Below, one piece after another: positions 44,167 through 55,364 of a DNA stretch of 64,000 bases. The position numbers and the translations under genes are program-made. The notes beneath the pieces are model-generated. The model saw only the letters and a program-made list of their open reading frames with translations, made no database searches and was not told where the DNA came from. The DNA lies in assembly GCF_026213295.1 (NCBI RefSeq), contig NC_079412.1, forward strand, positions 3,923,813-3,987,812, in the 5' to 3' direction. The stretch is from Gadus chalcogrammus. Its lineage: Eukaryota > Chordata > Actinopteri > Gadiformes > Gadidae. How positions within the stretch are numbered: position 1 is the stretch's first letter; each line of letters begins with the position of its first letter.

Positions 44167-45200
44167 AACCCTCAATTGATTAACAATAAGTTCAGAGATT
44201 TGTATGCTTCATTATACTCTTCTGATAGCCCAGATGACAAAACACAGTACAAACACTATTTTAGTTCCTTAGATATCCCTTCCATCAACTCTGAAGTGGC
44301 ATCTAGTCTGGATGTACCATTTTCAATAAACAAACTTAGGAGTGCTTCAATGTTTATGCAGACAGGGAAATGCCCTGGCCTGACGGTTTCCCTGCCAAAT
44401 TTTTTAAAACGTTTGCAGATACACTGTCTCCACTGCTACTCAACATGTTTAATGAATCGCTGCAAAGTGTGGAGTAGCCCTCTCTTACACATTGAAACGT
44501 TTTGGCTTTGGTAATATATTGATATCATGGATTAAGCTTTTGTATCCATCCCCTCTTGCCTGTGTCTGCACAAATAATGACTACTCTGAATATTTCTCCC
44601 TCGAACGTGGAACCCGACAGGGCTGCCTATTCTCTCCATTACTGTTTGCCATTGCCATTGATCCCCTAGCAGAAGCCCTCAGGTCCAGTCAGATGCTGGG
44701 TATCTCAAGAGGTGGCATTGAACATAGAGTACTCCTGTACGCCGATGACCTCTTGGTCTTTTTCTCTAGTCCAGATATATCTATCCCCCTTGTACTTACA
44801 GTATTGAAAGACATAACTCAAGTTATAAATTAAATCTGCATAAAAGTGAACTTATGCCAGTTAATGCGGCAGCCACAGCCTAGGCCCTCGCAAAGTTACC
44901 ATTCAGAACGTCTCTGGAGCAGTTTAAATATCTGTCTGTGGAACCAAAGCGAACTATTTCAAATGTAACTTTTTCCCCTCTTTTAGCCAGGCTGTCCCTA
45001 GACACCCACCGGTGGTCACTCTTGCCTCTGTCTCTTGCTGGTCGAATAAATTGTATTAAAATGAATCTACTGCCCAAGTTCTTGTATCTTTTCAAATGTA
45101 TACCTATTTTCCTCCCTAAAACCTTTTTCCATTCTCTTCATAGCTCACTCTCACAATTTATTTGGAACAAAAGCCAGGCTGTTATTTCTGTGAAATAAGG

Positions 45201-45920
45201 TACTTTGTTAGTACCTTATTTCACAGAATGTTTCAATTTCACTTTATGTATTCTGTAATACTCAAAATCTCAAAAATAAATCATCTATACAAAAATAAAG
45301 AATTACACTCGTTTAGACTTCCTAATGGCAAAAACATCAACAATAGTACTAGTTGTACTCACAAAGTTCAGAGAGAGGTGAACATGAAGGATCAGGTGTC
45401 CTTTCTCCTGCAGGTGCTGGGCTCTGCAAATATTGCCTGAGTGCATCTGGCCAATTAAAAAAACACTGGTCATTTTACATTTACAATCATGTAGGTTATC
45501 AGTGAAGTTATGTCAGCTAGTGATACGTAGCAATTTAGCAAAGTAGGTTAACAGTCGCAAGCGATAGCTGAGTGGCAATATTAGGTGATGCACAATACTA
45601 TTTAGTTTGACACTACAATGGTTGAGGTCACTTACCTCTATACTGGGCTTTCTTTTCATCTTCTTTTTTGCGTTTTCATCCCTGCACACCAGAGGCACAC
45701 CTCTTCATTTTGAGAATCAATATTATGTTTGTCAAGCTTGACAATTATGCAGTGTGTAAGCTTTACTTTGACTGTTTCAATGATTATATTTAATAAGTAG
45801 TAAAATAATGGCGGCTAGTGCTTGTAATGGAGCCGCCGGCTACGATCGAACATTCTCCAGTGGACGTATGTCCGTTAGGACTATTTTATACTTTCTGTTG
45901 TAAGCGCCTCTCGGCATAGG
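45201..45920. other. no gene recognised
   Basis: A GGTACTTTGTTAGTACC hairpin at 45199 follows the L1 end. The rest is AT-rich with no recognised family. TAATGGCGGCTAG near 45807 and AGCCGCCGGCTACG near 45830 may belong to the decayed Harbinger copy next to it. Confidence 0.35.
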
Positions 45921-46297
45921 TCAGCCAATATTGCTCTTTGTATGATAGGAGGCCGATGAAAATCTTGGTCCGGACGTGGATGGGTCATCTAGAAGGACTG
46001 AGATGTGCTCAGCATCTCCAACACTATAGATAAAACTACCATTTGCAAAAAAACAGAGGGCTGCAAATAGTCTGGAGTGAACTGAGGACAGGACCCGATT
46101 GGTAGTGTTGGCTTTGTAAGGCTCGAGAAGGCTATTTAAATATATTAAAGACTTGCGCGAGAATCTATATCTCTCCAGCAAAAAGTCATCCGATATGCCA
46201 AGATGTCGAGCCGTGGTCTTATTAATCGCTCCTGGTGGATTGCACGAATAATTTGCACGCCGATATCATCAGGCCTCTCATCAAAAGGGCATGCCAT
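45921..46297 (-). pseudogene. Harbinger transposase N-terminal fragment
   Basis: From ATG 46297 the - strand reads MACPFDERPDDIGVQIIRAI and then stops after a shift near 46150. The next frame gives ERYRFSRKSLIYLNSLLEPY and LFAALCFFANGSFIYSVGDA, which is the HARBI1-like N-terminal region before the DDE core. No core follows downstream, so only the beginning survives here. Confidence 0.8.
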
Positions 46298-46388
46298 TGT
46301 GAACACATGAAATCTGCGGTGAACGCAGGTTTAAATCCCCAAAACCGGGTTATGTTCAAAACTTAACCTGCGCAATACCTGCTCCGAC

Positions 46389-46565
46389 CAGGTTTGATTC
46401 AGAGCATATGTTTCTATAGTAACTAACATACCGTGAGGTCATTTTGGAATAGAAAACCTAGGGTTACCGCAAACCCTTGTTTAACTTACCCAGTTAACCG
46501 GCTTTGTGGAATACCTCTCAGGTTTGATTCAGAGCATATGTTTCTATAGTAACTAACATACCGTG
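46389..46565. repeat. 47-bp direct duplication, 130 bp apart
   Basis: A 47-base stretch beginning CAGGTTTGATTCAGAGCATA occurs at 46389-46435 and 46519-46565 without a difference seen. Surrounding text (GGGTTAACTTACCCGGTTA, AAACCGGG) is also partly repeated. It may be a subterminal structure of the decayed Harbinger element. Confidence 0.75.
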
Positions 46566-47668
46566 TTTATTTTGGAACGGAAAACCCTGGGTTAACTTAC
46601 CCGGTTATGTGATAAAACCGGTCATTGACGAATACCCCTCTGGTGTCACTTTTCTTTCTCTTAAGCTTCATTGTTCTTCAAACAAAACATACCGGTTCTT
46701 AATATTGGTCTGTACTATGCAAGCCTACTCTACAAAGACCTAGACTGAAACTGAAAACTTTGCAATCTTTTCTCATTGGGAAAGGTTTCGATGACATGTA
46801 ATTTGTCTTATGTGAATTTATTGTAGATTGGTTTAATTGCATGTCATGTAATATTTCCAAAACATTTCGATGAATGTAGAGCGATCGGACTGGACCGTGC
46901 CCTGTATTCATGTGAATAATAATGGGGTCCTTATGTCACTGGGTGCTACATTTACTGAAACAAGATAAGACAGTCTACAGCTGAAGTCCACAATATATAT
47001 GTGGACGCAGAGCCATTTCCCACAAATGTCAACAAAGTGGAGAGTGAACAGAAAAATGCATCAATACATGCAATGATAATAGTTTTGTACTATGTTGCTT
47101 AATTTAGACGCATATATATAAATATATCATATATAGACATTTTCAAAGATGGCAATATACACATTTCTTCTTAGCGATAAAGAAAAAAATATTAAAACCT
47201 ACCTGTTGCTCCTTGGGTTGACAGCTTGGGTTGAATGAAACCTTGAATCTGATCCCAGAGGCTACGTAAGCGAGCGAAACCTTTCCTCTCATGGAACTAG
47301 AAAAACCTGTCCTCTCACTCTCCCTCCCTCCCTCCCTCCCTCCCTCTTGCTCTCTCTCTCTCACAGATTCAAGGGCTGTACCATCAGATTGCTTAATTAT
47401 TAAATATAAGAGTATTGTATAAATACAAATAATTTGATGCACATTATGTAAATAGTTGTTTAAAACTGATAAATTCATAGCAGATAGTTATTTGCAGTTC
47501 AATAAGGGGTGTGTCATACTTGCTTTTCTTTTTAAATAAAGACGAAATTAATGAATTGCAAGAGGAATAAAGTAGCAATCCCTGATTCAAGTTTATTGCA
47601 ACTCATTCAATTCATTCCATGCATCAATACGAATTAAAAAATTACAAAATGATCTAAATTGTTTTCTA
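46566..47668. other. no gene seen; contains (CCCT)n tract
   Basis: Unique AT-rich sequence with a CCCT/TC microsatellite at 47316-47360. No exon, RNA gene or mobile-element end was recognised. Confidence 0.4.
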
Positions 47669-47960
47669 AAGCCCAGTTCAGACCAAAGATTCACCTTGCA
47701 ACGGCTTGCAACGAGACGGTTTTAGAACGTCGCAGGGGCGGTGTGAACGGGTCGTTGCAAGCCGTTGCAAGGAGTTGCAAGGCGTCGCAAGGAGTTGCAA
47801 GGAGTCGCCAGAGATGGAACATGTCAAATCGCAAGGTCCAGTTTTAGAACGCGGCGATTTAACTATTTCTCTTCAGCCAATCACAGCACAGAACAACTTG
47901 TACGTCACGGCCTTACTCCGTCCCGGTACCGTACTGTCCACTCCAGCCAAATATCCTAAG

Positions 47961-48116
47961 ATGGCAGACTTCTGGTCCGAGGGGAGGGAGGAGAGTTTAA
48001 TTTGCTTGCTGGAGGAGCAACCTGTCCTTTACGACGTTGGCAGTGGGTATAGCAACAGGGACAGCAAGAAGAAAGCATGTGGCGACATTGCAGTGGCACT
48101 TGGTGTGGTGTTTTAA
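47961..48116 (+). pseudogene. MADF-domain fragment inside element A
   Basis: A 51-codon frame reads MADFWSEGREESLICLLEEQ, PVLYDVGSGYSNRDSKKKAC and GDIAVALGVVF. That is the first two-thirds of a MADF DNA-binding domain like the one encoded by the Harbinger at 16298-17509. It then stops. It looks like the first exon of a Harbinger accessory gene whose rest was lost. Confidence 0.75.
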
Positions 48117-48123
48117 AGCGTCT

Positions 48124-48175
48124 TAGAGTACCATATTAAGCGCTATATAAATTTCATTTATTATTATTATTAAGT
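48124..48175. repeat. short LINE/SINE-like 3' tail
   Basis: AAGCGCTATATAAATTTCAT followed by TTATTATTATTATTA resembles the 3' tail of a fish LINE or SINE. Confidence 0.4.
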
Positions 48176-48777
48176 TCAACTCGTGACCGTGTTAACTGGT
48201 GACCATTAGCCGAATGCGTCGTTTGTTGTCGTGGCTACGCCAGCTGTTGGAAATCGGGGCAGACACGTAGCTGTCCTTGCGAATGCCTCTTTGATTTGTC
48301 TTTCAATAAAATGTCAAAAACATTCCCATCTCATTCGTATTTGGAGTGTAATTGGAAGAAACTTGTCACGAAGAACCGTTTTAAGCCGAAATAAATGAAA
48401 AACGAATGCTTAAAATATGATACATTACGGGATTCGAACTCATACTATCGTGGGGGGGGATATTAATAAGGTCGGATTTCATTTCGTTGTACCGTGGACC
48501 CACCTAGAAAATCTCCGCAATTTTTTTTATAAATTCTTCGTGAAAACACGAAAGGCAGCCAGATCAACTTGTGAACTTGCGTTCACAGTTGCTAGGGAAA
48601 CCACCTACCGTTGCAGCGCGTTGCAGCCAGTGTGAACTGCCCTGTTTTAGAACGTTGCAGCCTGTCTCGTCGCAAGGCGTCGCAAGGAGTTGCGTATGGA
48701 GTTAGATTCATGCCAAAACCCCGCACACACGCAAAACGTGTTTTGCTCACGCATAACGATTCACACTCACACAAAAC

Positions 48778-50208
48778 ATGCATGCGTTTAACCACTTTTA
48801 TGGACGCTTTGATAGGGAAAACAGGGAGGTGGCCATCAAGGCTGTGCTCCCTGCAGACCACCAGCCCCTCACTCTCTCCCCCATTGACGTGTGTGCAGCA
48901 ATGAGCAGGACTAATGCACGGAAGGCTGCTGGGCCTGATGGTATCCCCGGACGGGTTCTCAGGGCCTGTGCTGTGCAGCTGACTGAGGTCTGGACTGACA
49001 TTTTCAACCTGTCACTAGCCCAAGCAGTTGTCCCCGTTTGCCTCAAAACCTCCTCCATCGTGCCGGTGCCAAAACACTCCACTGCAGCAAGCCTGAATGA
49101 CTTCCGCCCAGTTGCACTTACCCCCATCATCTCAAAGTGCTTCGAGAGGCTAGTCCTGGCTCACCTCAAAACCTGCCTGCCACCCACACTGGACCCTTTC
49201 CAATTCGCCTACCGCCAGAACAGGAGCACAGAGGATGCCATCTCCACGGCACTCCACTCCGCCCTCTCCCACCTTGACAACAGCAACACCTATGTCAGAA
49301 TGCTGTTTATTGACTTCAGCTCAGCGTTCAACACCATCATCCCCTCCAAACTGATCACCAAGCTTACTGAGCTGGGAATCAACACCTCCCTCTGCACCTG
49401 GATACAGGACTTCCTAACCAACAGACCACATTCTGTCAGGTTGGATGAACACACTTCCTCAACCCTCACCCTGAACACGGGCGTTCCACAGGGCTGTGTG
49501 CTGAGCCCCCTCCTCTACTCCCTCTTCACCTACGACTGCACAACTATACATGGTTCCAATACGATTGTCAAGTTTGCAGACGACACTACGGTGATTGGTC
49601 TCATCAGCAACAACGATGAGACGGCCTATAGGGAGGAGGTCCAACACCTAACTGCATGGTGCGCCAACAACAACCTGGCTCTCAACACTAAGAAGACGAA
49701 AGAGCTCATCGTTGACTTCAGGAAGTCTAGAGGTGGCACACACACCCCCATCCGTATCAACGGGACAGAGGTTGAGCGCGTCACCAGCTATAGGTTCCTA
49801 GGTGTCCACATCTCAGAGGACCTCTCTTGGACCCTCAACACCTCTAAGCTGATCAAGAAGGCTCACCAGCGTCTCTTCTTCTTGAGGAAATTAAAAAAGG
49901 CCCATCTGTCTCCTCAGATCCTGGTGAACTTCTACCGCAGCATCATTGAGAGCATCCTTACCAACTGTGTCACAGTATGGTATGGCAACTGCTCTGTCTC
50001 TGACCGGAAAGCCCTGCAGAGGGTGGTGAAAACTGCGCAACGCATCATCGGTTCCTCACTCCCATCCATCGAGGCTGTCCAGCACAAGCGATGCCTGCGA
50101 AAGGCGCGTGGCATCTGCAAGGACTGTTCTCACCCCAACCACAGACTGTTCACCCTCCTCCCCTCAGGTTTAGGGGAAGCTTTTTCCCTGCGGCTGTCAC
50201 CCTCCTAA
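48778..50208 (+). pseudogene. Rex1-like reverse transcriptase, 476 open codons, endonuclease missing
   Basis: RT motifs: [88 protein letters not shown] and catalytic [11 protein letters not shown]. The C-terminal part has [32 protein letters not shown] and [20 protein letters not shown], as in Rex1/CR1-like fish LINEs. A shift at the end replaces the usual LPSGRRYRS text. Without its endonuclease the copy cannot move by itself, although the RT frame is open. Confidence 0.88.
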
Positions 50209-51020
50209 ACTCTACCCCCCCCCATTCATTGCACTAATCCATGCTAGTTGACTGAACAATTATCCCTCTACTTGAATTTACATATCCCCTGTATCAACCT
50301 CCATAGTACTCTATTTTTATTTATATTTATATTTATATCCATGCTAGTTGACTGAACAATTATCCCTCTACTTGAATATTTATATTACTATATTTATATT
50401 TAGGTAACCCTTCCTTTTACAGTCCCCTAATTACTAGGTATTTACCCGGTACATACATGGTAAATTATAGTGTATTACTGGGTAATTACCACTGGTAATA
50501 AGAAGGTAAATACAGAGGTAGTTACCCGGTAAATACATGGTAAATCATAGTGTATTACTGGTTAATTACCACTGGTAATAAGAAGGTAAATACTGAGGAA
50601 TTATCCGGTAAATTATAGTGTATTACTGTGTATTTACCACTGGTAATAAGAAGGTAAATACAGAGGAATTACAGCTGATGTACCAAGTAAAACCTCCACT
50701 ATTACCCATCAACTCAACTAAGTAGCGTGTAGTTAACTGTTTTAGGTTCGTAATAACTCCGACATTGTGTTCTTCCTAGGAAATTAGGCAACCAATTCTT
50801 AGAAACACCTATTATCCAAGGTTTATGTTGGTAACAGCCCAAATTTAATGATGTACTATCTAGAAATTAGCATAGTACTTCCCAATAAAATACTTTTTCT
50901 TAGAAAGGGTTTATTCGATTTACCACTATGGAATTACTTACCTGGTAACAACATCTGCAGGAATCTGTTTTCCTCTAGTGTCATGGTACATCTTCTTAAA
51001 TACTGGGTACGAATCAGTTT

Positions 51021-52800
51021 GTTTCCATGGTATTACCAGGTTCTTACCATATCATTTATAATAGATATATCCCATTATCCATGCAGTCAACACAAACATG
51101 TACCATGTACGTTCTGCGACATTACCAAGTAAAACACGACAATTTACCCAGTAAGTAAGCTGAAATTGTACTGTAAAAGGAAGCCTCGTTTGTTTCCATG
51201 GTATTACCAGGTTCTTACCATATAATTATAATAGATACATTCCATTGTCCATGCAGTCAACACAAACTTGTACCATGTACGTTCTGCGACGTTACCAAGT
51301 AAAACACGACAATTTACCCAGTAATTAAGCTGAAACTGTACTGTAAATGGAAGCCTCGCTTGTTTCCATGGTATTACCATGTTCTTACCATATAATTTGT
51401 AATACATTATTCCCTTTTCCATCTAGTCAACACAAACTTTTACCATGTACGTTCTGCAACGTTACCAAGTAAAACACGACAATTTACCCAGTAATTAAGC
51501 TGAAACTGTACTGTAAAAGGAAGCCTTGTTTGTTTCCATGGTATTACCAGGTTCTTACCATATAATTTGCAATACATTATTCCCTTTTCCATGCAGTCAA
51601 CACAAACTTGTACCATGTACGTTCTGCGACGTTACCAAGTAAAACACGACAATTTACCCAGTAATTAAGCTGAAACTGTACTGTAAAAGGAAGCCTCGCT
51701 TGTTTCCATGGTATTACCAGGTTCTTACCACATAATTTGTAATCCATTATTCCCTTTTCCATGCAGTCAACACAAACTTGTACCATGTACGTTCTGCGAC
51801 GTTACCAAGTAAAACACGACAATTTACCCAGTAATTAAGCTGAAACTGTACTGTAAAAGGAAGCCTCGTTTGTTTCCATGGTATTACCATGTTCTTACCA
51901 TATAATTTGTAAAACATTATTCCCTTTTCCATCTAGTCAACACAAACTTTTACCATGTACGTTCTGCAACGTTACCAAGTAAAACACGACAATTTACCCA
52001 GTAATTAAGCTGAAACTGTACTGTAAAAGGAAGCCTTGTTTGTTTCCATGGTATTACCAGGTTCTTACCATATAATTTGCAATACATTATTCCCTTTTCC
52101 ATGCAGTCAACACAAACTTGTACCATGTACGTTCTGAGACGTTACCAAGTAAAACACGACAATTTACCCAGTAATTAAGCTGAAACTGTACTGTAAAAGG
52201 AAGCCTCGCTTGTTTCCATGGTATTACCAGGTTCTTACCACATAATTTGTAATCCATTATTCCCTTTTCCATGCAGTCAACACAAACTTGTACCATGTAC
52301 GTTCTGCGACGTTACCAAGTAAAACACGACAATTTACCCAGTAATTAAGCTGAAACTGTACTGTAAAAGGAAGCCTCGTTTGTTTCCATGGTATTACCAT
52401 GTTCTTACCATATAATTTGTAATACATTATTCCCTTTTCCATCTAGTCAACACAAACTTTTACCATGTACGTTCTGCAACGTTACCAAGTAAAACACGAC
52501 AATTTACCCAGTAATTAAGCTGAAACTGTACTGTAAAAGGAAGCCTTGTTTGTTTCCATGGTATTACCAGGTTCTTACCATATAATTTGTAATACCTTAT
52601 TCCCTTTTCCATGCAGTCAACACAAACTTGTACCATGTACGTTCTGCAACGTTACCAAGTAAAACACGACAATTTACCCAGTAATTAAGCTGAAACTGTA
52701 CTGTAAAAGGAAGCCTCGTTTGTTTCCATGGTATTACCAGGTTCTTACCATATAATTTGTAATACATTATTCCCTTTTCCATGCAATCAACACAAACCAT
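51021..52800. repeat. 170-bp satellite array, left arm (11 copies, 510-bp higher-order unit)
   Basis: GTTTCCATGGTATTACCA recurs at 51021, 51192, then every 170 bases to about 52722, eleven times. Copies three apart are almost identical (for example ACCATGTTCTTACC variants at 51362, 51872 and 52382), giving a 510-bp higher-order repeat. Small open frames in it are a by-product, since 510 is divisible by three. Confidence 0.95.
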
Positions 52801-53059
52801 ATATGTTCTGCAACATCGTTCACCAGTAGTTAAGCACTTTAATTGTTGTTATAAAACCCCAAACCACTGTTGATGAAAGGCATATTAAAATTAAACAAAA
52901 TCAAAGGCTTATCTTTAAAACAATGCATATCTCACAAACAGGCACTGAACACTGAAGAAATCTGACAAAAAAAAGAGCCGTCCACATCAACTCAATTTAA
53001 ATGTTACTGATGGTGTTTTCATAAAACACATGACATTGTTATGGCAAGTGACCACAAGG

Positions 53060-53290
53060 AAGACTGCTTCAACCTCTTCAATTTGAATAAGCGGTGAATG
53101 CCATGCAGCAATCTGCCTATGGGAGCATCTTTGTGGTCATTCGCAAACCAATGAGTCCACTCGATGAATGAGAGATGACTCTTTAGTGTCTTCTCTGTGA
53201 GGTATCCCTGCAGTCTCCAAATCTGGGATTTGAAGGCTCACCAAGACCTGACCAGGTACCTCCAAATCTCACCTTCCATACTGTAATAAA
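53060..53290 (-). other. possible captured or ancestral coding segment, left-arm copy
   Basis: On the - strand a segment starts after TTCTTTATTACAG and includes GGTACCTGGTCAGGTCTTGG. One frame reads WRLQGYLTEKTLKSHLSFIE and WTHWFANDHKDAPIGR, which has a protein-like look. The same text is in the right arm at about 54880-55100. Frames are interrupted upstream. The family is unknown, and it may be a transposase remnant or host exon. Confidence 0.3.
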
Positions 53291-54879
53291 GAATCAGAAG
53301 ACAAGAAAATAAACATTAGGACTGTCAATTAATGAACATTTCTAGAACATGTAGAACTCAAAGATTATTTTGTTTATCAGTTAAAAAAGGATGCTGGTCC
53401 TCTGGCCATTGTGTTTGGTCATATTGAAAAGAGAAAAAGGCATAGCCATAAATACAGTTAATAGGACGGGAGGGGACAGGCTGTTAGCTCCGGTTAGCAC
53501 TTTAGCATCGAGCTAGCGGAGCTTCTGTCATTCAAATAACTCGGACATGTTGTTTAAAACCTATAAAACCCAATTTATTAAAATATCCGGATTTAATCGG
53601 GCTCTCTCCCATAAGTACAGTTAATAGGACGGGAAGAGACAGGCTCTGTTAGCCCCGGTTAGCGCGATGCTAAAGAGCAGCTCTACCGGAGCATGCCACC
53701 TCAACAGGTGCAAGTTAGCCTCCGGTTTGATATTCGCCAGATATTCGGTTTACCACCCAATCGGCTTCATCAACATAAGTGCAATACATTACGGGCTTAG
53801 TATGTTGAGGAAGGTGCATCAAGAAAATCTTCTCAAACACATGTTGTCGCCATTGATGTCTGTGCAACAACGTCATTTACGTTCTGGCTGCCTGCTACCT
53901 GTTTTAGGGACCGTCAACAAGTTACACTCACTGACTGGTGGCAAGGACGTTACCATGGAATTGTTTCTGGAAATAAATCATATAAAATAATATAAACATC
54001 ACTAAAAAAAACATTTTGTCACCTGATTGTAGTAGTAGTTGCCAATGGTGGGCTGCTACTTACTGCAGGTAACTTTGCTAATATATTGCATTATTGTTAA
54101 ACGGAATGCAATTAATAATTTCAAATATAGTTTAGTCGATTTTTGTCGAATATTAAACTATTAACTTCATTATGATTAACTATATTGCAATATATTTGTG
54201 TGATTAATTTCCTGAAACAATTCCATGGTAACGTCTCTGCCACCAGTCGGTGAGTGTAATTTGTTGACGGTCCCTAAAACAGGTAGCAGCCAGAACGTAA
54301 ATGACGTCGTTACACAGACATTGATGGCGCCAACATGTGTTTGTGATTTTCCCGATACGGTGTCCTAAACCGTCCTCAACATACTAAGCCCGTAATGTAT
54401 TGCACTTATGTTGATGAATCCGATTGGGTGGTAAACCGAATATCAAACCGGAGGCTAACTTGCACCTGTTGAGGTGGCATGCTCCTGTAGAGCTGCTCTT
54501 TAGCATCGCGCTAACCGGGGCTAACAGAGCCTGTCTCTTCCCGTCCTATTAACTGTACGGGAGAGAGTCCCGATTAAATCCGGATGATTTAATAAATTGG
54601 GTGTTATAGGTTTTAAACAACATGTCCGAGTTATTTGAATGACAGAAGCTCCGCTAGCTCGATGCTAAAGGGCTAACCGGAGCTAACAGCCTGTCCCCTC
54701 CCGTCCTATTAACAGTATTTATGGGTATGCCTTTTTCTCTTTTCAATATGACCAAACACAATGGCCAGAGGACCAGCATCCTTTTTTAACTAATAAACAA
54801 AATAATCTTTGAGTTATACATGTTCTAGAAATGTTCATTAATTGACAGTCCTAATGTTTATTTTCTTGTCTTCTGATTC

Positions 54880-55100
54880 TTTATTACAGTATGGAAGGGG
54901 AGATTTGGAGGTACCTGGTCAGGTCTTGGTGAGCCTTCAAATCCCAGATGTGGAGACTGCAGGGATACCTCACAGAGAAGACACTAAAGAGTCATCTCTC
55001 ATTCATCGAGTGGACTCATTGGTTTGCGAATGACCACAAAGATGCTCCCATAGGCAGATTTCTGCATGGCATTCACCACTTATTCAAATTGTAGAGTTTG
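54880..55100 (+). other. possible captured or ancestral coding segment, right-arm copy
   Basis: Mirror copy of the left-arm segment. The + strand frame reads LQGYLTEKTLKSHLSFIEWT then HWFANDHKDAPIGRFLHGI and ends at a TAG near 55094. An alternative frame is open for 63 codons (54842-55033). No family recognised. Confidence 0.3.
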
Positions 55101-55364
55101 AAGCAGTCTTCCTTGTGGTCACTTGCAATAACACTGTCATGTGTTTTATGAAAACACCATCAGTAACATTTAAATTGAGTTGATGTGGACGGCTCTTTTT
55201 TTGTCCGATTTCTTAAGTGTTCAGTGCCTGTTTGTGAGATATGCATTGTTTGAAAGCTAAGCCTTTGATTTTGTTTAATTTTAATATGCCTTTCATCAAC
55301 ACTGGTTTGGGATTTTATAACGACAATTAAAGTGCTTCACTACTGGTGAACGATGTTGCAGAAC

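Larger units (their letters stand above)
38960..45198 (+). pseudogene. L1 ORF2 (endonuclease and reverse transcriptase), interrupted
   Basis: Endonuclease traces read VLANVHGPKWDNENFF and LILGGDFKLLSLLD. The linker has AELQSKCVDTPDADLFKELL and NFYEFGDKPSKLLGHQICQS. After the gypsy insertion the text resumes with INNKFRDLYASLYSSD. The RT core is GTRQGCLFSPLLFAIAIDPL and VLLYADDLLVFF (catalytic Y-A-D-D). The reading frame shifts several times and the C-terminal part is short. Confidence 0.85.
38051..45200 (+). mobile_element. L1-like LINE split by a gypsy insertion
   Basis: The + strand carries a 5' UTR-like segment, ORF1 (38161-38886), then an ORF2-like sequence of endonuclease (about 38960-39300) and linker (39352-39798), the gypsy element, and RT (44171-45198). 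The linker text runs directly from 39798 to 44171 once the gypsy and one AACC are removed. Stops and shifts are frequent. The 3' end is truncated or decayed near 45200. Confidence 0.85.

Noticed and set aside
48670..48780. Possible RNA gene in repeated GCAAGGAGTTGC / CGCACACACGC text
   Set aside because: The words belong to subterminal repeats of elements A and B, as shown by their mirror copies near 60.9-61.1 kb.
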